A stretch of DNA of 64,000 nucleotides from Oscillospiraceae bacterium. GTDB lineage: Bacteria; Bacillota; Clostridia; Oscillospirales; Acutalibacteraceae. The DNA lies in contig JAQXMC010000022.1 of the NCBI GenBank assembly GCA_029012445.1, positions 1-64,000 on the forward strand, read 5' to 3'. The position numbers and the translations under genes were made by a program. Below the pieces are notes generated by a model, which worked only from the letters and a program-made list of their open reading frames with translations, did not search any database and had not been told where the DNA came from. Shown piece by piece: positions 34,841 through 44,367 of this stretch (within the stretch, counting starts at the first letter, position 1; every line of letters starts with the position of its first letter).

Positions 34841-34872
34841 AGCTTGTCGAAAAAGTACTTTTTCGACAAGCT
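34841..34872. repeat. Perfect 32-bp palindrome
   Basis: AGCTTGTCGAAAAAGT followed directly by its exact complement, with no unpaired centre (AGTACT). It could form a cruciform, or an RNA hairpin on either strand, with a poly-A/poly-T inner arm. It lies 3 bases from the neighbouring GC palindrome. Confidence 0.8.
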
Positions 34873-34899
34873 GTGAGACTGCCGGGAAAGGCTGACCGA

Positions 34900-34956
34900 T
34901 GGCATTTTCTTCGGGCGACAGGCGTACAAAGGTACTCCGAGACCGAAAAAATGCCA
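34900..34956. repeat. Long imperfect hairpin with nested palindrome
   Basis: TGGCATTTTCTTCGG pairs with CCGAAAAAATGCCA, one base bulged, around a 28-base loop that itself contains GTAC-AAAG-GTAC. It is part of the palindrome array. Confidence 0.6.
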
Positions 34957-34967
34957 AGCATATAAGC

Positions 34968-35002
34968 TTTCGGCGGTGCGGTTCAATACCGTGCCGCCGA
35001 AA
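34968..35002. repeat. 14-bp inverted repeat with two G.T pairs
   Basis: TTTCGGCGGTGCGG pairs with CCGTGCCGCCGAAA around a 7-base loop. The two non-Watson-Crick positions are both G.T, so an RNA hairpin is supported on the plus strand. Confidence 0.6.
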
Positions 35003-35088
35003 CAGTTTGCGGTTTCTGTTTGAAATAATCAGAAATTTTTATTCCGTTTTTTTGCTTATATGCGTTCGGGCGCCTTTATCGACAGTCT

Positions 35089-35119
35089 GAGGAGCGGCGA
35101 GCACTGCCCGCCGCTCCTC
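35089..35119. repeat. Dispersed GC-rich palindrome, copy 3, behind groEL
   Basis: A 14-bp stem (GAGGAGCGGCGAGC and partner) with one A.C mismatch and a 3-base ACT loop, about 40 bases past the groEL stop. It has the same core as copy 2 and may double as the groESL terminator, although the minus-strand T run is missing. Confidence 0.65.
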
Positions 35120-35158
35120 TTGTTTTATGCCGCAAAGCCTGATTTGCAGCCTTTATTA

Positions 35159-36814
<1,656 letters not shown>

Positions 36815-37099
36815 TTATTCAACTATTGCAAGAATGTCGTCCTGACGGACGATTGTGTATTCTTCGTCGTCGATCTTAACCTGTTTGCCTGAATACTTAT
36901 CGGTTATTACCTTATCGCCGACTTTTATATACATTTTTATCTCTTTGCCGTTTACTACTCCTCCGGGGCCGACTGCAACGACCTCGGCGACCTGCGGCTT
37001 TTCCTGTGAAGCTGCTGCTAAAATAATGCCGCCCTTGGTCGTTTCTTCAGCTTCGACTGCCTTGAGAACGACTCTGTCAGAAAGTGGTTTAAGTGTCAT
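36815..37099 (-). CDS. groES: Co-chaperonin GroES (10 kDa)
   Basis: This 94-residue protein has the LKPLSDRVVLK start and the mobile loop EAEETTKGGIILAA typical of GroES. The start is the ATG 8 bases after GGAGG, 13 codons inside the longest frame. It is the first gene of the groESL operon behind a promoter and CIRCE operator. Confidence 0.97.
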   Translation of the reverse strand: MTLKPLSDRVVLKAVEAEETTKGGIILAAASQEKPQVAEVVAVGPGGVVNGKEIKMYIKVGDKVITDKYSGKQVKIDDEEYTIVRQDDILAIVE

Positions 37100-37131
37100 G
37101 ATGTATACCTCCAAAAATTGAATTACTGTTT

Positions 37132-37158
37132 TTAGCACTCTCGAACTTCAAGTGCTAA
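37132..37158. promoter_or_regulatory. CIRCE operator (HrcA binding site)
   Basis: TTAGCACTC-N9-AAGTGCTAA matches the CIRCE consensus TTAGCACTC-N9-GAGTGCTAA with one mismatch, at the first base of the right arm. It lies between the promoter and groES. HrcA, encoded elsewhere, would repress groESL until heat stress. Confidence 0.93.
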
Positions 37159-37163
37159 ATATT

Positions 37164-37191
37164 ATTATAGACGGTTTTTTTCAAAAATCAA
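37164..37191 (-). promoter_or_regulatory. Sigma-A promoter of groESL
   Basis: On the minus strand TTGATT (37186-37191) and a perfect TATAAT (37164-37169) with a 16-base spacer directly precede the CIRCE site. Confidence 0.8.
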
Positions 37192-37310
37192 GGCTTTTTA
37201 TAAAAAATAATAATTTTATTTTCAGATTTTCGGGCAAGATAAAAAAGTGATATCCGGCGACATGAAAATTGCCGCCAAACAATCAAATATCAAATCCGGA
37301 GGTTTGCAGC

Positions 37311-38915
37311 GTGTATAAAAGGTTAGTCAGCGTTTTCGTCGCCGTCTGCGTCGCCTTCTCGCTTCTCACAGTTAAAATTATATCACTGAATTACTCGTCC
37401 TATGCCAAGGCCGGCAACAGCACCGCAACCAAAACGCTGAAAATAGGTTCGTCAAGAGGCAATATATATGATATAAGAATGAACAAGCTTGTCAACGCCG
37501 AGGAAAAAACGATCTGCGTCGCTAAACCGAGCGCAGAAGCCATTTCAAGCGTACGAAAAAGTCTGAGCTCAGTCAGCTCGGCGGCCGTTATCAAAACTCT
37601 GACGGAGGGCTATCCCGCCATGTTTGAAAGCGACAAAGACATTAACACGGATGATGTTCAGTCGTTTCATGTTCCCGTCAGATATTCTTCCTCTCAGCTT
37701 GCAAACCATGTTATTGGCTATATTGACGGCGACGGGAACGGCGTGTCGGGAATTGAAAAGGCCTACAACGAGCTTCTGACGCAGGCAAGCGGCGAGCTGT
37801 CGGTGACTTTCTCGGTCGACGCGAACGGCAGAACGCTGAGCGGAATGTCGCCGACTGTGAACGACAACAATTTCGCTTCAAAGCAGGGAGTTGTTCTGAC
37901 AATAGACAAAGATGTTCAGCAGGTAGCCGAAAACGCCATGAAAAAAATAAAAAGCGGAGCCTGCGCAATAATCGACTGCGCCACCGGAGCGATAACAGCC
38001 GCAGTCAGCAGGCCCGATTATGACAGAAACGATCTCGCGGGCGCAATAAAAAGCGACGACTCCCCTCTTTTGAACAAAGCTTTCAGCGCTTATTCCGTCG
38101 GCTCTGTTTTCAAGCCGATACTTGCGGCCTGCGCTATTGAGAATAAAACCGATATAACCTTTGAACACGAATGCACGGGAAAGATAAATGTGGACGGTAC
38201 ATCTTACGGCTGCATAAACAAGGCGGCTCACGGCGAAGTGGATTTTGAAAATGCTCTTCAGGTTTCCTGCAACACTTATTTTATCAGCCTGACGCAAAAA
38301 ATGAAGCCCGGGATTATTCATGAATTCTGCTCAAATCTCGGCTTCGGCACCGGCGCTCAGCTCGCCGACGGACTTTATTCCCAGGACGGTTTTCTGCCGG
38401 ACGAGAGCGAGCTTAAAAATTCGGGCAATCTCGCCAACTTCTCTTTCGGTCAGGGCGATCTGACGGCAACTCCCATCCAGCTCGCCGGAGCGTATGCGGC
38501 AATAGCGAACGGCGGAAAATATAAATATCCATATATAGTCGCCGGCACTGTCAGCGCAGACGGAACCTTCACCGAAGCCGAAAGAAAGCCGGACAGCAAT
38601 GTTCTGAGCAAGGAAACGAGCGACAAAATGAAAAAGCTTCTCGAATCGGTCGTCACCGAGGGCAACGCATATTACGGCGAAGCCTCTCTCTGCACTGTCG
38701 CCGGAAAGACCGGAACGGCTCAAAGCGGAATACGCAAGGCGAACGGAGACGAGGTCCTCAGAACATGGTTTGTCGGATTTTTCCCTGTCAGCGACCCGCT
38801 TTATGCTGTTGCCGTTCTGTGTGAGGACGGCATAAGCGGCGGCAAGGACTGCGGCCCCGTTTTCAGCGAGATAGCGGACGGTGTGATGCAGGTTATGATA
38901 GACAGAGCGAATTGA
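37311..38915 (+). CDS. Class B penicillin-binding protein (transpeptidase)
   Basis: This 534-residue protein has an N-terminal membrane anchor (about residues 4-26), a dimerisation-type domain and a penicillin-binding transpeptidase domain with all three active-site motifs: S265-V-F-K268, S319-C-N321 and K466-T-G. It cross-links peptidoglycan peptides outside the membrane. It has no PASTA domain and is shorter than typical FtsI or SpoVD, so division versus elongation cannot be told. The start is a GTG 8 bases after GGAGG; the longer frame from 37269 would run through that site. Confidence 0.92.
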   Translation: MYKRLVSVFVAVCVAFSLLTVKIISLNYSSYAKAGNSTATKTLKIGSSRGNIYDIRMNKLVNAEEKTICVAKPSAEAISSVRKSLSSVSSAAVIKTLTEGYPAMFESDKDINTDDVQSFHVPVRYSSSQLANHVIGYIDGDGNGVSGIEKAYNELLTQASGELSVTFSVDANGRTLSGMSPTVNDNNFASKQGVVLTIDKDVQQVAENAMKKIKSGACAIIDCATGAITAAVSRPDYDRNDLAGAIKSDDSPLLNKAFSAYSVGSVFKPILAACAIENKTDITFEHECTGKINVDGTSYGCINKAAHGEVDFENALQVSCNTYFISLTQKMKPGIIHEFCSNLGFGTGAQLADGLYSQDGFLPDESELKNSGNLANFSFGQGDLTATPIQLAGAYAAIANGGKYKYPYIVAGTVSADGTFTEAERKPDSNVLSKETSDKMKKLLESVVTEGNAYYGEASLCTVAGKTGTAQSGIRKANGDEVLRTWFVGFFPVSDPLYAVAVLCEDGISGGKDCGPVFSEIADGVMQVMIDRAN

Positions 38916-38953
38916 AATGGGTGGCTTTGATTAAACCGCCTGAAAATCGAAAA

Positions 38954-38971
38954 ACAGGGATTTCTCCCTGT
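38954..38971. terminator. Terminator between the PBP and hydrolase genes
   Basis: ACAGGGA-TTTC-TCCCTGT is a perfect 7-bp stem; on the minus strand it is followed by TTTTTCG. It ends the minus-strand hydrolase transcript and may also stop the PBP transcript. Confidence 0.75.
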
Positions 38972-38972
38972 C

Positions 38973-39866
38973 TCACGAATTTATAACTTTCATATCAAAA
39001 ACGCGTTTAAGCGCCGCGACTCTTCCGGCCATGCAATCCTTGACCACATCGCTGTTTACCGCTATATCGTATCCGTGCGGTGTACCCGAGGTCTGACGAA
39101 GCTCAACGCTCGCTCCCGCCTTTTCAAGCTTTTTCGCATAGGCGATATCCTCATCGTGAAGACAGTCAAATTCGGCGGTCTCGATATATGCGTCCGGAAC
39201 ATCGTCGGGCAGCTCCATCTGCATCGGAGAAGCCTCATGGATCTTATTCAGGCCAAGAAACATCGACCACATTTCTTCATCGTTCTTTGAGTTCCAAAGA
39301 GGTGTGTCCGGAAAGCTTTTCTTTGACTCGACTGCCGCTTCGGCGTCAATGACAGGATAAAGCAGCATTTGAAGCAGCGGCGTTCTCAGCCCCGCCGCAG
39401 CTGCGTCGTGAACGACATAGACGGCCAGAGCGCCGCCGGCGCTGTCGCCCGCAACGGCCAGTCGGCTTTCGGGATAGCTTTCACAGGCGTAACGATAAGC
39501 CTTGAGAGCGTCCTCTCTCGCCGCCGGATAAGGATATTCCGGCAGCAGACGGTAATCCGGAAATATCACACGGCAGCCGACCTCTTCAGCCAGCAGCGCC
39601 GCCAGCTTTTTATGATGCGGAGCGGCCTTGAAGCCGAACCCTCCGCCGTGAAAGAAGACAAGACACGGCGCATAGCTTTTTAACCCGTCAGGCTCTAAGA
39701 TATAAACGGGGCAGCCGTTTGCGTCGGCCTTATGAATGTTCACACCGGGCGTTCTGACAAGCTTCAGCATAAGTTCCATCGGCGCATGGCTTAGAGAAAT
39801 AAGCCCCGCTTTAAACGGCACTTTCACGCAGTATTTTTTGATTTGCCTGTCGATTTCATAGCTCAA
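38973..39866 (-). CDS. Alpha/beta hydrolase, hormone-sensitive-lipase (GDXG) family
   Basis: This 297-residue esterase-like enzyme has the oxyanion-hole motif FHGGGFGF, the nucleophile motif GDSAGG (Ser near residue 140), an Asp in the ETAEFDCLHDE region and the catalytic His in GTPHGYD. No signal peptide is visible. Substrate unknown. The start is TTG, with AGGAGG at 9 bases. It has no functional neighbour. Confidence 0.87.
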   Translation of the reverse strand: MSYEIDRQIKKYCVKVPFKAGLISLSHAPMELMLKLVRTPGVNIHKADANGCPVYILEPDGLKSYAPCLVFFHGGGFGFKAAPHHKKLAALLAEEVGCRVIFPDYRLLPEYPYPAAREDALKAYRYACESYPESRLAVAGDSAGGALAVYVVHDAAAAGLRTPLLQMLLYPVIDAEAAVESKKSFPDTPLWNSKNDEEMWSMFLGLNKIHEASPMQMELPDDVPDAYIETAEFDCLHDEDIAYAKKLEKAGASVELRQTSGTPHGYDIAVNSDVVKDCMAGRVAALKRVFDMKVINS

Positions 39867-39978
39867 CGCAATTCCCCTCCTTTTCTTCCGGATATAATAT
39901 CATATTATGCAAAAAAATTCAAGAATTTAACCCTTTCTTAATATTTCGATATTGCAATATAAAGTGATGAAAATGCGG

Positions 39979-40006
39979 CCGCCGTACACCAAAAAGGGTA
40001 CGGCGG
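39979..40006 (-). terminator. Hairpin downstream of the aminotransferase gene
   Basis: CCGCCGTAC-N10-GTACGGCGG forms a perfect 9-bp stem about 47 bases past the stop codon. The T run is short, so termination strength is uncertain. Confidence 0.55.
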
Positions 40007-40052
40007 TCTCAAGGTTGATAATTATGTAAGAAATATTAAGAGTTGTTTCAGT

Positions 40053-41222
40053 TCAGTGTCTCGGTTTTGTCTTTTTTCTTATTGATTCAAGGCGGTTGAG
40101 AGCCTCATAAAGTGTTTCGTCTTTTTTGGCAAAGTGCATACGGATATAATATCTTATATCCTCACGGAAAAATCCTGAGCCCGGAACTGCGCCGACTCCG
40201 ACATTCCTTGCGAGCGTTTCGCAAAACTCAAGATCCGATTCAAATCCGAACTCCGAGATATCCAGAAGAACATAATATGCTCCCTGCGGCACATTATGTA
40301 TTATGCCGATATCGTCAAGCCCTTTCATAAACAGGTCTCTCTTTGCCGTGTATTCGCCAAGCAGGCCTTTGTAATAATCGTCGCCGAACTTCAGCCCGAC
40401 AGTCGCCGCCTCCTGAAGAGGCGCGGCCGCGCCGATAGTCAGAAACTCGTGGATTTTTTTGGCTGCGCTGACAATATGAGGCGGAGCAATTAAATAGCCG
40501 AGCCGCCAGCCCGTTATTGAATAAGTTTTTGAAAGAGAGCCGCATATTATCGTCCTCCCCCGCATATTCGGCAAAGAGGCAAAATAGACATGCTTGTTCG
40601 GCTCATATACGATATGCTCATAGACTTCGTCGACAATAACATAAGCGTCATATTTTTCGGCGAGCTGAGCAATTATCTCAAACTCGTCATATGTGAAAAC
40701 CTTTCCGCACGGGTTTGACGGGTTGCAGATTATTATAGCCTTTGCTCCTTTTTTGAAAGCGGCTTCAAGCTCGTCGGCGTTAAAATTAAACTCCGGCGGA
40801 TGCAAAGGGACATACACCGCCTCTGATCCGGCAAGCACGGGATCTGCCGCATAGTTTTCATAAAAGGGTGAAAATACTATTATTTTATCTCCGGGATCCG
40901 TCACTGTCATGACAGCCGCCATCATCGCCTCTGTGCTGCCGCAGGTAATGATGATTTCTTCGTTCGGATCAATCTTCATTCTCATCAGCCTCGACTGCTT
41001 CTGCGCCAAAGCTTCACGAAAATTCTGCGCTCCGAAAGTCACGGAATACTGATGGCAGTCCTCTCGGGAAACCTGAGCCAGTCTGTCAAGAATTTCTTTC
41101 GGCGGCTTAAAATCCGGCGCTCCCTGAGAAAGATCGACAGCGCCGTATTTCAGCGAGACTCTCGCCATATAGTGTATCGCCGAATCAGCGAAGCTTTTGC
41201 TGCGTTCGGATATGTCTTTCAT
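40053..41222 (-). CDS. Pyridoxal-phosphate aminotransferase, class I/II
   Basis: This 389-residue fold-type I enzyme has the CNPSNPCGKVFTYDE motif, the PLP Asp and Tyr in VIVDEVYEH, the Schiff-base Lys in CGSLSKTYSITGWRLGY and the substrate Arg near the C terminus (YIRMHFA). It resembles aspartate, kynurenine or methionine aminotransferases of the YbdL/PatA type; the amino acid cannot be fixed from sequence. A CGGAGGA site precedes the ATG. Confidence 0.9.
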   Translation of the reverse strand: MKDISERSKSFADSAIHYMARVSLKYGAVDLSQGAPDFKPPKEILDRLAQVSREDCHQYSVTFGAQNFREALAQKQSRLMRMKIDPNEEIIITCGSTEAMMAAVMTVTDPGDKIIVFSPFYENYAADPVLAGSEAVYVPLHPPEFNFNADELEAAFKKGAKAIIICNPSNPCGKVFTYDEFEIIAQLAEKYDAYVIVDEVYEHIVYEPNKHVYFASLPNMRGRTIICGSLSKTYSITGWRLGYLIAPPHIVSAAKKIHEFLTIGAAAPLQEAATVGLKFGDDYYKGLLGEYTAKRDLFMKGLDDIGIIHNVPQGAYYVLLDISEFGFESDLEFCETLARNVGVGAVPGSGFFREDIRYYIRMHFAKKDETLYEALNRLESIRKKTKPRH

Positions 41223-41329
41223 ATGTTCCTCCGTTTTTTATGAAATAACGAAATATCATTTCTTTTTATTTTTGAAATCAGTCTTTTTAATAATTACCAA
41301 AGAACAAAATATAAAATTTCAATTGAAAG

Positions 41330-41349
41330 CCGACGGGGCGTCCCGCCGG
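41330..41349. terminator. Terminator after cysK
   Basis: CCGACGGG-GCGT-CCCGCCGG is an 8-bp stem with one A.C mismatch. Plus-strand TCTTTTTC follows it; on the minus strand it lies 120 bases after cysK. The segment 41350-41470 shows nothing else. Confidence 0.55.
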
Positions 41350-41470
41350 TCTTTTTCATTTATGATATGTTTTACTTTTCAGCGTTTCAGCTCCGACCAT
41401 CGATAATGAACACATCGCTTTTCGCGCAGACAGACCGCCTATGTTAAGGCTGCCCGTACCTATTAGCCGG

Positions 41471-42400
41471 TTATTCCGAGAACATCGGCGTTGAGAGATA
41501 GCGATCGCCAGTGTCGGGCAGAAGCGCAACTATGATTTTGCCCTTGTTCTCAGGGCGCTCGGCGAGCTGCGTCGCTGCGAAAACAGCCGCGCCGGAAGAA
41601 ATCCCGACCAGAAGGCCCTCTTCTCTCGCTATCGCCTTGCCAGTTGCGAAAGCGTCATCATCGGAAACGGTGATGACTTCGTCATATACGGCGGTGTTGA
41701 GCGTCTCGGGAACGAAGCCTGCGCCGATGCCCTGGATCTTGTGCGGTCCGGCTGTTCCTTTTGAAAGCACGGGGGAAGTTGCAGGCTCGACCGCAACAAC
41801 TTTGACATCAGGATTCTGCGATTTCAGGTATTCGCCGACTCCCGTCACAGTGCCGCCCGTTCCGACGCCAGCAACAAATATATCGACCTTGCCGTCGGTG
41901 TCGTTCCAGATCTCGGGGCCGGTAGTGCTTCTGTGAGCCGCAGGATTGGCGGGATTGGTGAACTGCCCCGGGATAAAGCTGTTCGGAGTTTCTGCGGCAA
42001 GCTCCTTCGCCTTTTCAATAGCGCCCTTCATTCCCTTGGCGCCCTCGGTCAGAACAACCTTTGCGCCGTAAGCCTTGAGAAGATTGCGCCGCTCAACGCT
42101 CATCGTTTCCGGCATTGTGAGAATAATCTCATAGCCTCTTGCGGCCGCAACCGAGGCAAGCCCTATGCCCGTGTTGCCGCTCGTCGGCTCGATTATCACA
42201 GAGCCTTTCTTCAGAAGTCCCCTGCTCTCGGCGTCTTCTATCATAGACTTCGCTACTCTGTCTTTGACGCTTCCGGCGGGATTAAAGAATTCGACCTTGG
42301 CAAGTATCGTTGCTTCAAGCTTTCGCGCGCTTGTATAGTTTTTCAGCTTAACGATAGGCGTTGAGCCTATCAGCTCGGTGATTTCATTATAAATTTTCAT
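41471..42400 (-). CDS. cysK: Cysteine synthase A (O-acetylserine sulfhydrylase)
   Basis: This 309-residue PLP enzyme makes cysteine from O-acetylserine and sulfide. The PLP Lys is in [11 protein letters not shown] (near residue 43), followed by [12 protein letters not shown] and the phosphate loop [10 protein letters not shown]. Length is normal. It is monocistronic, with an AAGGAGG site and a dyad-bearing promoter that suggests repression by a cysteine or sulfur-responsive regulator. Confidence 0.96.
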   Translation of the reverse strand: MKIYNEITELIGSTPIVKLKNYTSARKLEATILAKVEFFNPAGSVKDRVAKSMIEDAESRGLLKKGSVIIEPTSGNTGIGLASVAAARGYEIILTMPETMSVERRNLLKAYGAKVVLTEGAKGMKGAIEKAKELAAETPNSFIPGQFTNPANPAAHRSTTGPEIWNDTDGKVDIFVAGVGTGGTVTGVGEYLKSQNPDVKVVAVEPATSPVLSKGTAGPHKIQGIGAGFVPETLNTAVYDEVITVSDDDAFATGKAIAREEGLLVGISSGAAVFAATQLAERPENKGKIIVALLPDTGDRYLSTPMFSE

Positions 42401-42450
42401 AGCGTTGCCTCCTTGAGTTTTGTTTTCTGTAGGTTAATTTTAAATATTTA

Positions 42451-42469
42451 ACCTATCAAATTTATAGGT
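42451..42469. promoter_or_regulatory. Candidate Rrf2-type (CymR-like) operator of cysK
   Basis: ACCTAT-N7-ATAGGT is a perfect dyad just downstream of the cysK -10 box. Rrf2-family regulators such as CymR bind AT-rich dyads of this general form before cysteine synthesis genes, but the regulator is not in the window and the assignment is inference. Confidence 0.5.
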
Positions 42470-42472
42470 ATT

Positions 42473-42501
42473 ATGTTAACATATGGCATTTCGTTTGTCA
42501 A
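42473..42501 (-). promoter_or_regulatory. Sigma-A promoter of cysK
   Basis: On the minus strand a perfect TTGACA (42496-42501) and TAACAT (42473-42478) are 17 bases apart. The leader to the start codon is about 65 bases and holds the dyad at 42451-42469. Confidence 0.7.
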
Positions 42502-42560
42502 TACATTTTTGAAAAATATTTTAAATAGCATGAAATCTCAGCATAAACGGAAAATAAATA

Positions 42561-42589
42561 TTGACTTTTATTTAAAGTTACAATATAAT
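42561..42589 (+). promoter_or_regulatory. Sigma-A promoter of the HD protein - mnmA - desulfurase run
   Basis: TTGACT (42561-42566) and a perfect TATAAT (42584-42589) with a 17-base spacer, 43 bases before the start codon of the HD-domain gene. Confidence 0.85.
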
Positions 42590-42632
42590 GCATAAAACTA
42601 TCGATTGAATAGGTATTGAAAGAGGTATTATC

Positions 42633-43205
42633 ATGAACGTTTCAAAAACACGGGAAGAAGCCTGGGCGCTTCTGAATGAATACAACAAGGAGCCTTTCCA
42701 TATAAGGCACGCCGTCACTCTTGAGGGCGTTATGAGGTATTTCGCCGCCAAGCTCGGCTATTCTGACGAAGCGGATTTCTGGGGAATGGTCGGTCTGCTG
42801 CATGATCTTGACTTTGAGCAGTTCCCCGAACAGCACTGCATTAAAGAGGAAGAAATTCTTCGCGAACGCAGATATGACGAAAAGCTCATTCACGCCGTTG
42901 TCAGCCACGGATATAATCTCACGGTGAATGTTGAGCCGACGCACGAAATGGAAAAGGTTCTCTATGCGACGGACGAGCTGACCGGGCTTATTGGTGCGGC
43001 CGCGCTTATGCGCCCGTCAAAGAGCGTATCCGACATTGAGCTCAAATCTGTTAAAAAGAAGTTTAAAAGCACAGGTTTTGCAGCCGGATGCTCCCGTGAG
43101 GTCATATCAAAGGGCGCTGAAATGCTCGGCTGGACGCTCGATGATCTGATTGAAAAAACCATTCTCGCAATGAGAAGCTGCGAAGCGGAATATTCAAAAT
43201 ACTGA
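42633..43205 (+). CDS. HD-domain phosphohydrolase-like protein
   Basis: This 190-residue protein has the HD-domain pattern: His in HIRHAV, the HD pair in GLLHDLDFEQ, a later His in AVVSHGYN and an Asp in ATDELTGL. These would bind two metals and hydrolyse a phosphate ester or nucleotide. It lacks nucleic-acid binding or sensor domains, so the substrate is unknown. It is followed 40 bases later by mnmA in the same direction. Confidence 0.85.
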   Translation: MNVSKTREEAWALLNEYNKEPFHIRHAVTLEGVMRYFAAKLGYSDEADFWGMVGLLHDLDFEQFPEQHCIKEEEILRERRYDEKLIHAVVSHGYNLTVNVEPTHEMEKVLYATDELTGLIGAAALMRPSKSVSDIELKSVKKKFKSTGFAAGCSREVISKGAEMLGWTLDDLIEKTILAMRSCEAEYSKY

Positions 43206-43245
43206 TAAAATTAACGGGTTAACAGGAAAGCGTGGACTATTATAT

Positions 43246-44367
43246 ATGGAAAAGACTGCTCTTATAGCCATGAGCGGCGGTGTTGACAGCTCCGTTGCCG
43301 CATATCTCACAGTCTCGCAGGGCTTTAAGTGCATGGGGACGACCATGCGGCTTTACACAAACGAGGACCTCGGCCTCAGCCGCTTTCACACCTGCTGTTC
43401 GCAGAAGAATATCGAAGACGCGGCTCAGGTCGCTTTTGACCTCGATATACCGTACGAGGTGCTTGATCTGACCGTCGACTTCAAGGAAAAAATAATCGAA
43501 AAATTCATTCGTACCTATGAAAGCGGTGGTACGCCCAATCCTTGCATCGACTGCAACAGATATATGAAATTCGATAAGCTCCTTGAATTTGCAGAGAAAA
43601 ACGGGCTGTATTATATCGTTACCGGACACTACGCCGCAATCGAGGAAAGAGACGGGCGCTTTCTTTTAAAAAAAGCTCTCGATCCGACGAAAGATCAAAG
43701 CTATGTTCTCTATTCTATGACACAGCGCCAGCTCAGGCATACGCTTTTCCCGATGGGAGGACTGCTCAAGACCGAAACGAGAAAGATCGCCGAGCAGCAG
43801 GGCTTTATCAATTCCAAAAAGCCCGACAGTCAGGATATTTGCTTCGTGCCGGACGGCGATTATGTGAAATTCATGGAGGAATACACGGGCAGGCATTACC
43901 CCGACGGCGACTTCATAAACGAATCCGGAAAAATCATCGGCAGACATCACGGCGCTGTCCGCTACACGGTCGGTCAGAGGAAAGGCCTCGGGCTCGCTTT
44001 CGGGAAGCCCGTCTATGTTTTCAAAAAGGACATGAAAAAAAACACTGTTTCGGTCGGAGACGAAAGCCTGCTGTTTTCAAAGGAGCTTTCGGCAAACGAC
44101 ATGAACTGGATCGCTTTCGACGCCCCGAATCGGCCTATCCGCGTCAAGGCAAAAACAAGATACAGGCAAGCTGAGCAGTGGGCTACGGTTTATCCGAACG
44201 GAGCAGACTGCATTGATCTGATTTTTGACGAGCCGCAGAGAGCCATTACCTCCGGGCAGGCTGTCGTTCTTTATGACGGCGATATTGTGGTCGGCGGCGG
44301 AACGATAACACAGGTCAAGCGGTCAGACGGCTCAAAGGAATCGGAGGAAAACCATGATATATCTTGA
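43246..44367 (+). CDS. mnmA: tRNA-specific 2-thiouridylase MnmA
   Basis: This 373-residue enzyme thiolates the wobble uridine (s2U34) of tRNA-Lys, -Glu and -Gln. It has the PP-loop AMSGGVDSSVAA, the catalytic Cys in NPCIDCNRYMKF (near residue 103) and the second Cys in QDICFVPDGDY (near residue 200). The reading frame overlaps the start of the cysteine desulfurase gene by 14 bases, which suggests direct sulfur supply. Confidence 0.95.
   Translation: MEKTALIAMSGGVDSSVAAYLTVSQGFKCMGTTMRLYTNEDLGLSRFHTCCSQKNIEDAAQVAFDLDIPYEVLDLTVDFKEKIIEKFIRTYESGGTPNPCIDCNRYMKFDKLLEFAEKNGLYYIVTGHYAAIEERDGRFLLKKALDPTKDQSYVLYSMTQRQLRHTLFPMGGLLKTETRKIAEQQGFINSKKPDSQDICFVPDGDYVKFMEEYTGRHYPDGDFINESGKIIGRHHGAVRYTVGQRKGLGLAFGKPVYVFKKDMKKNTVSVGDESLLFSKELSANDMNWIAFDAPNRPIRVKAKTRYRQAEQWATVYPNGADCIDLIFDEPQRAITSGQAVVLYDGDIVVGGGTITQVKRSDGSKESEENHDIS

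Larger units (their letters stand above)
34685..35158. other. Gap packed with palindromes between rnhA and groEL
   Basis: This 474-base gap holds no credible gene; the short reading frames across it are accidents of the palindromes. It contains five inverted repeats in a row (34813-34837, 34841-34872, 34900-34956, 34968-35002 and 35089-35119). The first and last share a 25-base core. A T-rich tract lies at 35033-35053. The whole looks like intergenic repeat elements inserted between two convergent genes, with the last also serving groESL as a 3' hairpin. Confidence 0.7.

Noticed and set aside
34681..35090. Several short frames in the rnhA-groEL gap
   Set aside because: They run through palindromes and have no start signals or conserved features; treated as intergenic.
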